A DNA stretch of 64,000 bases from Antedon mediterranea. Its lineage: Eukaryota > Echinodermata > Crinoidea > Comatulida > Antedonidae. The notes beneath the pieces are model-generated. The model had not been told where the DNA came from. It did no database searches and saw only the letters and a program-made list of their open reading frames with translations. The translations under genes and the position numbers were made by a program. The DNA lies in the NCBI RefSeq assembly GCF_964355755.1, contig NC_092673.1:19971001-20035000 (forward strand), given 5' to 3'. Positions 51,801 through 58,690 of the stretch are shown piece after piece (within the stretch, counting starts at the first letter, position 1; each line of letters opens with the position of its first letter).

Positions 51801-52185
51801 AATCGCATGTATCATCAAACTCTGAAGTGACCTGTGTACCATAAGATAATATGTTTATGATATCATCAATTATTTCTTTAAATTCCGTTGTATCTTTGAT
51901 AACTTCACAATCGACATTACCTGTATCATCATTTTCCAGTTTTATAGTGCTCATGTCTTTGACATTCTTAGATAAGCAACATTGGTCAAGTAGGTCCAAG
52001 ATTTCATCAATGACTGTTTCAAATTCTGTTGTATCTATAATACCACTATCAACATTACCAGCTGTATTGACATTATTGTACTCTTTATTTGTATTTTCTT
52101 TATTATTCTTAAAAAAGCACCATAACATTAAGAAGAACATTAAAAACAACATACCAATAATAAAGATTATTAATAGTGTATCCAT
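42868..52185 (-). CDS. Autonomous Helentron (Helitron2-type) replicase: PHD, two cysteine proteases, HUH Rep, PIF1 helicase, endonuclease
   Basis: One uninterrupted frame of 3105 residues; ATG at 52185-52183 and TAA at 42870-42868. Order of parts: hydrophobic segment (about 4-25); PHD-type C4HC3 zinc finger (C127, C130, C143, C146, H151, C154, C172, C175); basic low-complexity linker; C76-like cysteine protease (about 535-715; C553, D681, H683); OTU cysteine protease (about 865-994; D872, C875, H991); Lys/Arg-rich 18-residue repeats (1241-1384); Cys-rich DUF6570-like region (about 1425-1560); Helitron Rep domain (about 1705-2120) with the HUH motif H1923-V-H1925 and paired tyrosines Y2110/Y2114; PIF1-type SF1 helicase (Walker A GGAGTGKS 2463-2470, Walker B D2552-E2553, GDFYQLPP from 2590, SRV 2841-2843); endonuclease/exonuclease/phosphatase domain (about 2887-3105; N2895, E2922, D3039, N3041, D3076, H3077, H3098). 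Rep plus helicase plus a C-terminal endonuclease is the Helentron signature. The expected activity is nicking, unwinding and rolling-circle transposition of single-stranded DNA in the nucleus. The Rep, helicase and both protease cores keep their key residues, so the copy may be recent. Confidence 0.93.
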   Translation of the reverse strand: MDTLLIIFIIGMLFLMFFLMLWCFFKNNKENTNKEYNNVNTAGNVDSGIIDTTEFETVIDEILDLLDQCCLSKNVKDMSTIKLENDDTGNVDCEVIKDTTEFKEIIDDIINILSYGTQVTSEFDDTCDLCSIEVKADDNCITCDCCSQYFHVKCVRDVFEDKLCNSRVIWICSMCGNSNFVDNMLGEIGIPCHFNRYTILEPDESVTADLTKNKEKRNNAKLKKCQQTGSEDLLGSDWIRVKSKKTTDNRKKRCKNRGNKKRRKRVINGISIEPGVKYIGKGVKDFYERRNNNKMEWNMNTNTYREYNKENAKTNVLGNSQTIIDDSGRPMCDVLKNTKVTNGIQQQSGGGSKRLRNNKGRFVKTKKIDNKKAQGNVNLKNDCDTMKDIKNMGNNDNSETKTDEDFKMKCTVENDNTATDDAKAQNNSKMNDRSRIIDSNGTDHKSCEFDENEVSIIDDGSKKAVTEKIRSHTKPKCDQHAIDVDIEVLTKNNFSEELIIDERSKQKNAPIRQNTQSINELQLYNSNDNNITIAQGSFNQGNYRFGFAGGKQCVANSLVAILYSTKINGNEFYTKDLDTILTLGNELYRYIQKDSTMHEDLLMISELPKELDILDNTFVISPKESVFGIIDGNLEFMAEYGALSLNQALEQELHQHDAFFMNFNRSTFSIIKRVNGFLIFDPHARDRFGCVSEHGKSILIYSPSWQGVYDYCIRLARSMNCNLHETEFELTGVNIENKSMMLCSASVLDDNCEQRNLGNVDVDEPSTSYQYKCSTRLPDKNIDSNVKGKKHNKEGHVSSSNGWQSDSDIEIVNVQYGERPDKNFKFIPISEAQKKNMCNEVGIHCEHTDMNCGINRASQIGHPLQITNITGDGNCFYRAISYIISGTEDNHFLLRRAITNHLLETGDLFINTFSHEYRSVKEYVLKKRVMDNGTWASNTEISAMANLLNTDIYSFNDQLLTWQLFSAKKPGGIDDVTTDNGIYILYTMNVHFNVVESVNVSQNNVQETTGQVDMNVTSHNKLSNTEANFSVKNSTTKKRKQTGNETCDTFEDIEPKHKQSKTGERPCSESKVKILSGKRKQSYRIKKEREKNRQRIKREKEEKNKSEETNEIGNKYQSDSVYREKKKRKAKEAHKIRYGDDNYKFQKRKENRERQHKKYRCEPEYNVNVRNKAKHNYNIDFDYRTTKKFNNLLNYKFNEKFAQNLKEIKKNKYNNDTIFRRKTMQKNNQRNKEKYHNDPTFRQNLKQKLAEKYCNNSKFRENVTQKLAEKYRSNLKFRQNCKEKLAEKYRSNLKFRQNCKEKLAEKYRSNLKFRHKCKNKLAEKYRSNLKFRQKCKEKLAEKYRSNLKFRQNCKLKLAEKYQGNLKFRQRCKEKFTEKYHGDEGFRKKIMNKNMKNREKIQRKNTNFAFVLENFRKTVSHGPEYVCCVCFKLLFKDQVMKCIKAKYKNKACINEKYLHICNNECNKPCQFVESPRCHLWICFTCHRKLLNGNVPAEANSNNLQLHDIPPELRCLNNLEQHLIGLNIPFMKLMNLPKGGQHGIHGPVVCVPSNTIETVKMLPRPEVDDQLISVKLKRKLSYKGYYKYKFVNTANVIQALRYLQDHNKCYFDIAINEEWHNYLSEENIENANNNVHENHTCVENNEEEEEEVEDRLCGAIFDTSLQPVDRRQNLVDEYFNDIICCAPCENNSPIALLSNKSNEAKSFPVLFPTGQPTFHDTRDVKITLGRYFHNRLMHIDNRFAQNTEFIFYAQSLYELQQILSSISIALRKGSSKKDDFSKVTVSDLKNVTKIEEILKSDRGYKFLKQIRGTPPYWQATQKDVIAMVRQIGKPTFFLSFSSADFRWKEIMTTLLSQTGDQRNIEELEWADKCNLLKSNPVTVARMFDKRFHTFLKNVILSEAQPIGKVIDYFYRIEFQMRGSPHVHMLVWVENAPIFGTDKDNDVINFVDKYISCAVPCETVDPELNEIVKSVQIHSKRHSKSCKKKGTNCRFHFPRQPSGNTFVMRPTIVDKDSDDNDDNKQATELLTSVKNAVTNEETYQNAIELFQSLGITQSAFEKANNCVATEEKIVIKRNPQDVWVNQYNPSLLRAWNANMDIQYITNVYACIIYVIGYMSKSEREMGLLLSHAASEVKEGNEDARQSLRKLGNVYMNNREVSAQESIYRVCSLRLKECSRKVEFIPVGPNPVRMSLPLSVIKNKADDDVSAWLPNKIDKYKARPNSSEFNKMCLAKFCSEYRILSSSEMKGNKQKKNVFQLKKQLGFIQKRTRTCNAIVRYPRFPMDTAPEKYFLSILQLFLPFRKDEQLKPPNFETYEHFHEEGCVKLCGCQLKTVKSIVHGNREQYEKSADDVEEAQECLSKFGPQEDAWSLLCPESEKERLDNPKPNVEVDDEEDEFFIPDFGIQKNPTSKVESNSSNIPRPELNKMIRSLNVKQQHIYYKTRQWCLDKVNGKKPEAFYTFITGGAGTGKSHLVNCIYNEATRILGKIMENPDDLSILKLAPTGIAAYNIKGQTIHSALSIPINILLPYQPLGEEKISALRNKLGQLQIVIIDEISMVNQRLLWYIHGRLRQIKQVRNDSPFGNISVIAVGDFYQLPPVMGSSLYKDTLESSLWIDNFKQVHLDQIMRQKEDKQFALLLNKLRTKEKHDCLSDNDLLVLKSRETGEECEDAVHIYPRNKQVDEWNKKMLHKTCTDIVCIKAEDSVVNSKKKSKNCDKPRNSRQTSLLNYLWIAINARVMLIKNVDVKKGLTNGCMGHVDEIVKPDHNTEPVSIKVKFDNNDIGIQAIEMFKESMGKKYSRKQFPLKLAYACTVHKVQGMTMDKAVVCLKDTFTHGQAYVGLSRVSSITGLTIENFKPSLIYCDPNIKKCLNNMDSYVQCDKQGHDSASRFSIMLHNIQGLKQHFVDLQCNDLFMNSNVICLTETWLNKDDDFFDVRIEPYKLYHQARYDSYSNTNDLSSKIKHQAHGGVAVYAKNTSSSRLNICNNDIEAVSFLITSPISVAVSVIYRPPSYDINQFCQNLRKHLEELHKMSTKCIVMGDFNENLFKQSSRVNNLMAENEYKQHVTCSTTENNTLIDHVYSKGLDSVQAEVIPIYYSYHEAIQIKF
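48034..48465 (-). repeat. 54-bp in-frame minisatellite inside the replicase gene
   Basis: Eight consecutive 18-residue repeats at residues 1241-1384, consensus FRQNCKEKLAEKYRSNLK. The third to sixth are nearly identical and the outer ones diverge. A looser, related Lys/Arg/Tyr-rich stretch lies upstream (about 1120-1240). The array lies between the OTU protease and the Cys-rich region and is strongly basic; nucleic-acid binding or a flexible linker is an inference. The 54-bp period keeps frame, so copy number could vary among element copies without breaking the protein. Confidence 0.9.
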
Positions 52186-53220
52186 TATGTATGGTTAATC
52201 AAATCCAGAAATTGTTTTCAAATTCTATACAATTGATGTATTCTACTTCGTAATTACTTTATACAAATATGTTTTTTTTCCTGCTAAACTTATATTTATC
52301 TTTCCAAATTGTGTTTCGAGACAACTAATGTTTATATTCACTACGCCTAACTTTTTTGGTTCTGCAAAAGCCTTGATAAAGTTTCTATAGATAATAGAAA
52401 GATAGATAGATTTAGATAGATAGATAGATAATAGACTGCTGTCTATAAAAAGATTTGAGATTTCGTTTTATTCATCCAGTGGAGATAATGCTTAAAATAA
52501 TTCATCCAGTGGAGATTTTGCTTTAAATTTGCTTTCGTTGTTGCTGTTTTGTAATACTTATAATCGGTTAATCCTCGTTGGTACTCTCTTTCGGAGAGCA
52601 GGATCTCTTTCGGAGATCCGGGTCTCTTCTGAGACCCAGCGGATTAATTCTTCAAAACTCTGCAATAAAAGAGAAAGAAAAATTATTAATAATGTTATAT
52701 ATATTTTTTCTCTACCCCATGACTTATAAGAGAAAATTCTTGCATAGTATTAGTAGGCATGCTCAAGCAGCATAATTGTAATACGCATGATATAATCATT
52801 CACTTCACAATCTTTGTGCGATTTAATCGCTTAATTAAACTCATTAGTCGTTAAAGATGATAGATCAAAGAAACATACTATGTTGTGAGTCATAACTTGA
52901 AAATAATGTAGTCCAAACTATATGATTCTAGTTGGTATCTTTTACATAACCCAATTTTTTTTATAGGTTAAAATAAACTACAAAAACTAATGTATTTTTT
53001 TAATAAGGCCCTGTCATAGGTATCATGTAAAATGAATAATAATGATTAATCGGCAGCACACGTGACTCATAATACACAAAATACTGTATAACACATTTCA
53101 TGGTACCTGTAGTAGATTTTACCGATTTTAAATGATGTAAACTTTATTTTGCATTTTTAACAATTTTTAATGTATTTGTTTTATCACATCTTGATATTAA
53201 CTGTATCAAGGGGTGTAATT
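52186..53220. other. Non-coding region upstream of the replicase gene
   Basis: AT-rich, without a credible gene. It holds a GATA-type microsatellite (about 52389-52434), two direct copies of TTCATCCAGTGGAGAT (about 52471 and 52502), and a cluster of hairpins at 52568-52647 described separately. Lying just 5' of the minus-strand replicase, it should contain the promoter and perhaps the element's 5' end. No terminus like those of the array was found. Confidence 0.5.
52568..52647. other. Cloverleaf-forming sequence of about 80 bases
   Basis: An outer stem TTAATCC (52568-52574) pairs with GGATTAA (52641-52647). Inside are three adjacent perfect hairpins: CTCTC/GAGAG (52584-52598, loop TTTCG), GGATCTC/GAGATCC (52601-52619, loop TTTCG) and GGGTCTC/GAGACCC (52620-52637, loop TTCT). 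Arms 2 and 3 have 7-bp stems and arm 1 has 5. The arms resemble one another (TCTCTT followed by GAGA), which suggests an origin by duplication of a hairpin. There is no tRNA T-loop or other tRNA consensus. It lies about 380 bp upstream of the replicase start and is GC-rich in AT-rich surroundings. Function unknown. Confidence 0.75.
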
Positions 53221-53405
53221 GCTTCTTAATCAATGTCTGAAAAATTAATAAATTTCCTCAAAATGACTTTGGGTATGAGACGGCTGATTAGGGCCTACAT
53301 GTAGTCTCAATGCTAATTTCATTTAATATTCACAAACAATAAAATCTGAATTATGTAAATGTTTCATAATAGAAAATGCCTACAAAATAACAGGCAACAG
53401 TTCAC
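53221..53405. repeat. Direct repeat, copy 1 (about 185 bp)
   Basis: Starts GCTTCTTAATCAATGTCTGA and matches 53565-53750 closely, with small indels. The offset is 344 bp, and unrelated sequence lies between the copies. No coding content. Confidence 0.85.
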
Positions 53406-53564
53406 AAAGTAAGGAAAATATGTTTTCTCCGTTTAACAGATAATCTACTAATACTCACAGCTGTAGCTGACACTGTAGGCCTATATTTTCTACAATCTAA
53501 AAAATACAAGTAAAAACATTAATAATGGCAATAAACAACATAAAAACTTTTTCCAAATCAACAT

Positions 53565-53750
53565 GCTTCTTAATCAATGTCTGAAAAATTAAGAAATTTC
53601 CTCAAAATGACTTTGGGTATGGGCCGGCTGATTACATGTGGTCTCAATGCTAATTTCATTTAATATTTTAATCACAAAAAATAAAATCTGAATTATGTAA
53701 ATGTTTCATAATAGAAAATAATGCCTAAAAAATAAAAGGCAACAGTTCAC
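53565..53750. repeat. Direct repeat, copy 2 (about 185 bp)
   Basis: Second copy of 53221-53405. It differs by a few substitutions, loss of a short GGGCCTACATG-like stretch and insertion of a few A/T bases. Both lie in the island between the two array blocks. Confidence 0.85.
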
Positions 53751-53946
53751 TCCCAATCATGAGGCCATTAATCATCTCTACAAATTATTTATTTTAATTC
53801 ATGTACACTACTTACGATATTCTAGAGATTATGAAGTAAAAACAATGTTATTACACTATTGTTTATCTCTTCCAACAGCTACAAGACAAAAATATATTCT
53901 ATAAAATATATTATAAAAATCAATACAAATTGTGATCAAAACAGCC

Positions 53947-54545
53947 ACAACATTTGGGCGCTAGTTCTGTTTCGCACCTGTCATTTATTTCGATTCAAAA
54001 TTTGTTTAGTAACTTTATCGTGAGTACCACACCTTAGAATTAGGCCTCAAATACTTTTATGAAGGAGATCACACAAAAAGTAAAAAATAAATCCTTTAAA
54101 TTGATGAATTTACAGACGTGTTTCTCGCACATCGGTTCGTGAATTTCGCATAGGCCTACGCCATGTTCAATGTTGTTGTGTCTATGGAGCGCCAATTGAC
54201 ATTGGCAAAATATATTAAAATTGAACGTAATTTTCACTAATAAATGCATTAAATATACGCATTATAATAATTGAGTTTTCAGCTCTCTATTATGATTGCT
54301 CTTTTGGCGCTCCATAGAAACAACAACATTGAATGCAAAATTCACTAACCGATGTGCGATAAGCACGTCTGTAAATTCATCAATTAAAAAAATTTATTTG
54401 TTACTTTTTGTGTGATCTTCTTCGTAAAAGTATTTTTGCGGCCTAATTCTAAGTTGTGGTACTCACGATAAAGTTACTAGGCCTAAACAAATTTTGAGTC
54501 GAAATAAATGACAGGTGCGAAACGGAACTAGCGCCAACATTTGTA
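53947..54545. mobile_element. Fold-back element with inverted arms of about 240 bp
   Basis: The left arm (about 53947-54195) and right arm (about 54304-54545) are imperfect reverse complements across their length. Matching landmarks are GGCGCTAGTT, TCGCACCTGTCATTTATTTC, TTTACAGACGTG and CTATGGAGCGCCAA. A spacer of about 108 bp separates them. No coding capacity. It resembles a fold-back or long-TIR non-autonomous DNA transposon, but I could not see a clear target-site duplication. Degenerate fragments of the arm end (ACAGGTGCGAAAGGGAACTA near 54559, and again near 54720) follow, hinting at nested or older copies. Confidence 0.75.
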
Positions 54546-55235
54546 ACAATGAGATAAGACAGGTGCGAAAGGGAACTACGCTGACCTACACTAGTACTAC
54601 TAGGACTACTAGACTGACCTACAACATGCTATAATTGTAAGCTCATTCAACGAGTCGTTGTTTCTTCTCTTTAATTAAGAACTTATAAACTAAAAACTAA
54701 AGTTAATATATATATCCAAGGTGCAAAAGGAAACTAGCACCGTTAGTCCTACTAAAAACAGGCTAGGCCTAGGTACACTGTGTAGTAGACCTATTTGTTC
54801 ATATTTAACATACACATCAGGCCATACACGATTGTCGTGCTGCTCCGGAAGCCATCGGGCAGAAAAACTTCACGACGTTTGTCATCTCTCAAACTACAGC
54901 CTTCCCGTATGGTGTATAGCACACTAAACACATGCCTCTATATCATTAGGCCTAGCTAGCCTAGAGGGTAAGTAGAAATTACAAAACAACTACAAATTAA
55001 ACAATCCACATAATTTCTTACCTATTTCTAAACAAACTTGAGTTTGTTATCAAGTTTGTTATTTCTTAATATTCGTTATATATAAAATAGTATTTGTAAT
55101 ACAGTATTATCAAAGTTATTAATAAAGTTATCTTGTATCAGAACGACTCTGTACAAACCAACATGGAGTTATCAACATATGAAGTATGGCATGCAATCCT
55201 CGCCAAAATTACCAATATGTAACGAATAAAGGAAA
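54546..55235. other. Non-coding spacer before the right array block
   Basis: No gene recognised. It has several AGGCCTA words, partial copies of the fold-back arm end, and a perfect 8-bp-stem hairpin AACAAACT/AGTTTGTT at 55031-55048. It ends where a 5'-truncated array unit begins. Confidence 0.5.
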
Positions 55236-56312
55236 TTAGTTGTGCATCGCGTATCTCTAAAACGTGTAAACATAACATTTCATAACTTTGACAGCATATG
55301 GGCATTTACGTGTAGTTGTGCACCTCCTATTTTTAAATGACTTCAGAGTTGCGCAACATGACTTACGCGCGTTTTTACGAAATTCGCGTATTTAACATAG
55401 ATCGAAAACCATTATAACAATTTAAAGTTTAATTTATATCTTGCGCTAACTGACTATGGAAAAATGGCATGTTTCACGCGAAGTTACGCGTGCACGTGCG
55501 TTTAAAATCTAAAAACGCAAAAAATCTATTTCTAATCAATTTTCTACGCATTTCATGTCATTTTAAACTTATAAAAATTCCCACGCACGCATTTTTACGC
55601 GCGCGTGCGCATGTAGCGTTATTTTTTGTTTTTCCAGCCTTTTCTAGTAATTTTACCAATTTTAAAACAATTTCAACTTAATATCACGTCATACGAGCAC
55701 GTAGAATTTGACAATTTGCGCGCGTTTTTGATGAAAAAGTTAAAAAATTCGTCAAAATTATTCTTTTTTTAAACAGTCATAAATTCTAAACTACACGGTC
55801 AACTTTTTGTGGATGACATATTCTGGAAGTTGATGAGTTGTAAATATCGGATCATGCATCAATATGGCTAACCGGACATTTTAACGTCATCGTATGGCCA
55901 CTCGAATATAAAATATAGGATTTTTGTCTCTTTCGTCATAGCTCGTCACATTTAATAGAGCGCATCTCCACTTATCCGTATTCCATTGCCTTCCATTTTT
56001 TCGTATTGTCTAGGTCAATCAATTATCTTTCGCATGATTTACCATTTTTTGAAATGTTTATGACGTCATCATGTGCAAAAGCGTCAGTAACTTTGGTCAC
56101 TTATTTTCACCTATTCTGCACTGTATGTAGTACCTATACAGTATATAGCGTATACCGTATATACTTATACGTGACGCAAAATAGAGAGCGCGCTAAATTT
56201 TTTTTCAATGGCATAATCGTTTTTCTGCGCGCAAAATTCAGACGTGTGGCGTGCACGTGGATTTTTCGATGCGGATAACCTAACTCGTCCGTAGTGACGA
56301 GTTCAAATCTAG
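55236..56312 (+). mobile_element. Array unit, class B, short, 5'-truncated
   Basis: Begins inside the conserved start region (GTGCATCGCGTATCTCTAAA), missing about 25-30 bp of pyrimidine tract and any left module. This marks the right edge of the island. Hairpin 56282-56303, CTAG 56309-56312. Confidence 0.85.
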
Positions 56313-57464
56313 TATTTATTTCTTTCTTTCCACACTTCTCTCCCATTTTTTGTGGGCAGCGTATCTCTAATTCTAGCCAACAGAAGATTGTATAACTTTG
56401 TCAAAAGATTGCCCTATATCTGTAGATGTGCATGAAACTTTTTTTTTCAAATTTCGAGTTGCGCAGCGTAAGTTACGCGCGATTTTATGAATTTCAATTA
56501 TTGATCATAGATTAAAAACCAAAAGTCATTTTGTATTGAAACTTGGTGAAAATTTAAGTCATATAAAGCGTAAACTTTCTGTAGATTAAATATGGCAGGT
56601 TGCGAAAAAAGTTACGCGCGCACGCGCGTTTAAAATTTCAAAATGCGAAAAATCAATTTCTAATCAAATTTCTACGCGTTTCATGTCATTTTGAGCATTT
56701 CAAAAATTCCCACGCTTGCACACTTTTCTTACGCGCACGTGCGCACGTAGCGCAAAAACATCTTTTTTTTGCTTGATTTTTGTTTTTTCTGTCTTTTATA
56801 ATAAATTTATCAACTTTCAATCAATTTTGCCTTAAAATCTCGTCATACGAGCACGTAGAATTAAACAATTTGCGCGCAATTTTGATGAAAAAGTCTAAAA
56901 ATTTGTCAAAATTATGCCTTTTTTTAAACAGTCATAGATTCTAAACTACGTGGTGAACTTTTTTGTAATTATATATTCTGGTAGTAGATGAGTTGTAGAT
57001 ATCGAATCATGTATCAATATGGCTAACAGGACATTGTGACGTCATCGTATGGCTACTCGAATATAAAATATAGGATTTTTTTCTCTTTCGTATAGCTCAT
57101 CACATTTAATAGAGCGCATCTCCGGTTATCCGTATTCCATTGCCCTCCATTTCTTTATATTGTCTAGGTCAATCAATTATCTTTCGCATGATTAATCATT
57201 TTAGAAATTGTGATGACGTCATCATGTCCAAAAGCGTCAATAACTTTGGTCACTTATTTTCACCTATTCTGCACTGTATGTAGTACGTATACAGTATATA
57301 GCGTATACCGTATATATTCAGACGTGACGAAAAATAGAGAGCACACTGAAATTGTTTCAATGACTTAATGGTTTTTCTGCGCGCAATATTTTAACGTATG
57401 ACGTGCACGTGGCCTTTGCGCTGCGGATAACCTAACTCGTCCGTAGTGACGAGTTCAAATCTAG
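56313..57464 (+). mobile_element. Array unit, class B, short, no left module
   Basis: Starts TATTTATTTCTTTC. Hairpin 57434-57455, CTAG 57461-57464. The second half closely matches 27407-28591. Confidence 0.86.
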
Positions 57465-58690
57465 TCTTTTTTTTGGTTATCCGCACTTGGCGGATAACCC
57501 CTTGTTATTGTCAGGATCTTTTTTTTTTTTTTTTTTTTCTTTTTTTTCTTTTTTCTTCTTTCTTTCCCAGAATTTTGTTGCGCGTGTATCTCAAAATCTT
57601 CTTAACATAACATTGTATAACTTTATCAGAAGATTGACCTCTATCTGAAGATGTCGTAATAAGGTTTTCAGTCCAGTCTGAGTTGCGCAGCGTAAGTTAC
57701 GCGCAATTTTATGAATTTCAATGATTGATCGTAGATTAAAAACCAAAAGTAATTTTGTATTGAAACTTGGTGAAAATTTAAGTCATATTATGCGCAAACT
57801 TTCTATGGATTAAAAATGGCATGTTGCGCAGAAAGTTACGCGCGCACGCGCGTTTAAAATTTCAAAATGCGAAAAATTAACTTCTAATCAACTTTCTACG
57901 CGTTTCATGTCATTTTGAGCATTTCAAAAATTACCACACGTGCGCAATTTTTTTACGCGCGCGTGCGCACGTAGCGCAAAAACATCATTTTTTGGCTTGA
58001 TTTTTATTTTTCCTGTCTTTTTTTAGTAGATTTACCAACTTTCAAACAATTTCGACTTAAAATCACGTCATACGAGCACGTAGAATTGAAAAATTTGCGC
58101 GCGTTTTTGATGAAAAAGTTCAAAAATTCGTGAAAATTAAGCCTTTTTTTAAAATGTCATAGATTCTAAACTACGTGGTGAACTTTTTTAAAATTACAGA
58201 TTCTGGAAGTAGATGAGTTGTAGATATCGAATCATGCATCAATATAGCTAACGGGACATTGTGACGTCATCGTATGGCCACTCAAATATAAAATATAGGA
58301 TTTTTTTCACTTTCGTCTTAGCTCATCACATTTAATAGAGCGCATCTCCATTTATCCGTATTCCATTGCCCTCCATTTCTTTATATTGTCTAGGTCAGTC
58401 AATTATCTTTCGCATGATTCACCATTTTAGAAATTGTGATGACGTCATCATGTCCAAAAGCGTCAAGAACTAGGGTCCCTTATTTTCACCTATTCTGCAC
58501 TGTATGTAGTACGTATACAGAATATAGTGTATACCGTATACACTTTGACGTGACGCAAAATAGAGAGCGCACTAACATTTTCTCGATGGCATAATCGTTT
58601 TTCTGCGCGCAATATTCTAACGTATGACGTGCACGTGGCGTTTGCGAGGCGGATAACCTAACTCGTCCGTATAGACGAGTTCAAATCTAG
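57465..58690 (+). mobile_element. Array unit, class B, short, one left module
   Basis: The left palindrome (57475-57499) is preceded by TCTTTTTTTT, so here the module does not directly abut CTAG-T. Hairpin 58660-58681 with altered loop and edge (CGTATA), CTAG 58687-58690. Confidence 0.86.

Noticed and set aside
42868-52185. Replicase element as the direct parent of the array units
   Set aside because: Its candidate 3' hairpin (TTCTCCT/AGGAGAA) and flanks do not match any array class, and no GTTATCCGC or TAGGTGATC repeats flank the gene.
43993-52185. Overlapping frames of 60-125 codons on the other strand or in other frames of the replicase gene
   Set aside because: They are shadows of the long coding frame, partly made by its 54-bp repeats (48133-48481), and contain no domains.
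52389-52434. GATA-type microsatellite as a regulatory element
   Set aside because: A simple slippage repeat explains it; nothing else supports a function.
52568-52647. tRNA gene
   Set aside because: It folds as a cloverleaf, but has no T-loop consensus, no anticodon-loop pattern and no conserved tRNA bases, and its arm sizes do not fit.
54721-54927. Frame of 68 codons with several Cys
   Set aside because: No known domain; it overlaps fragments of the fold-back element arms.
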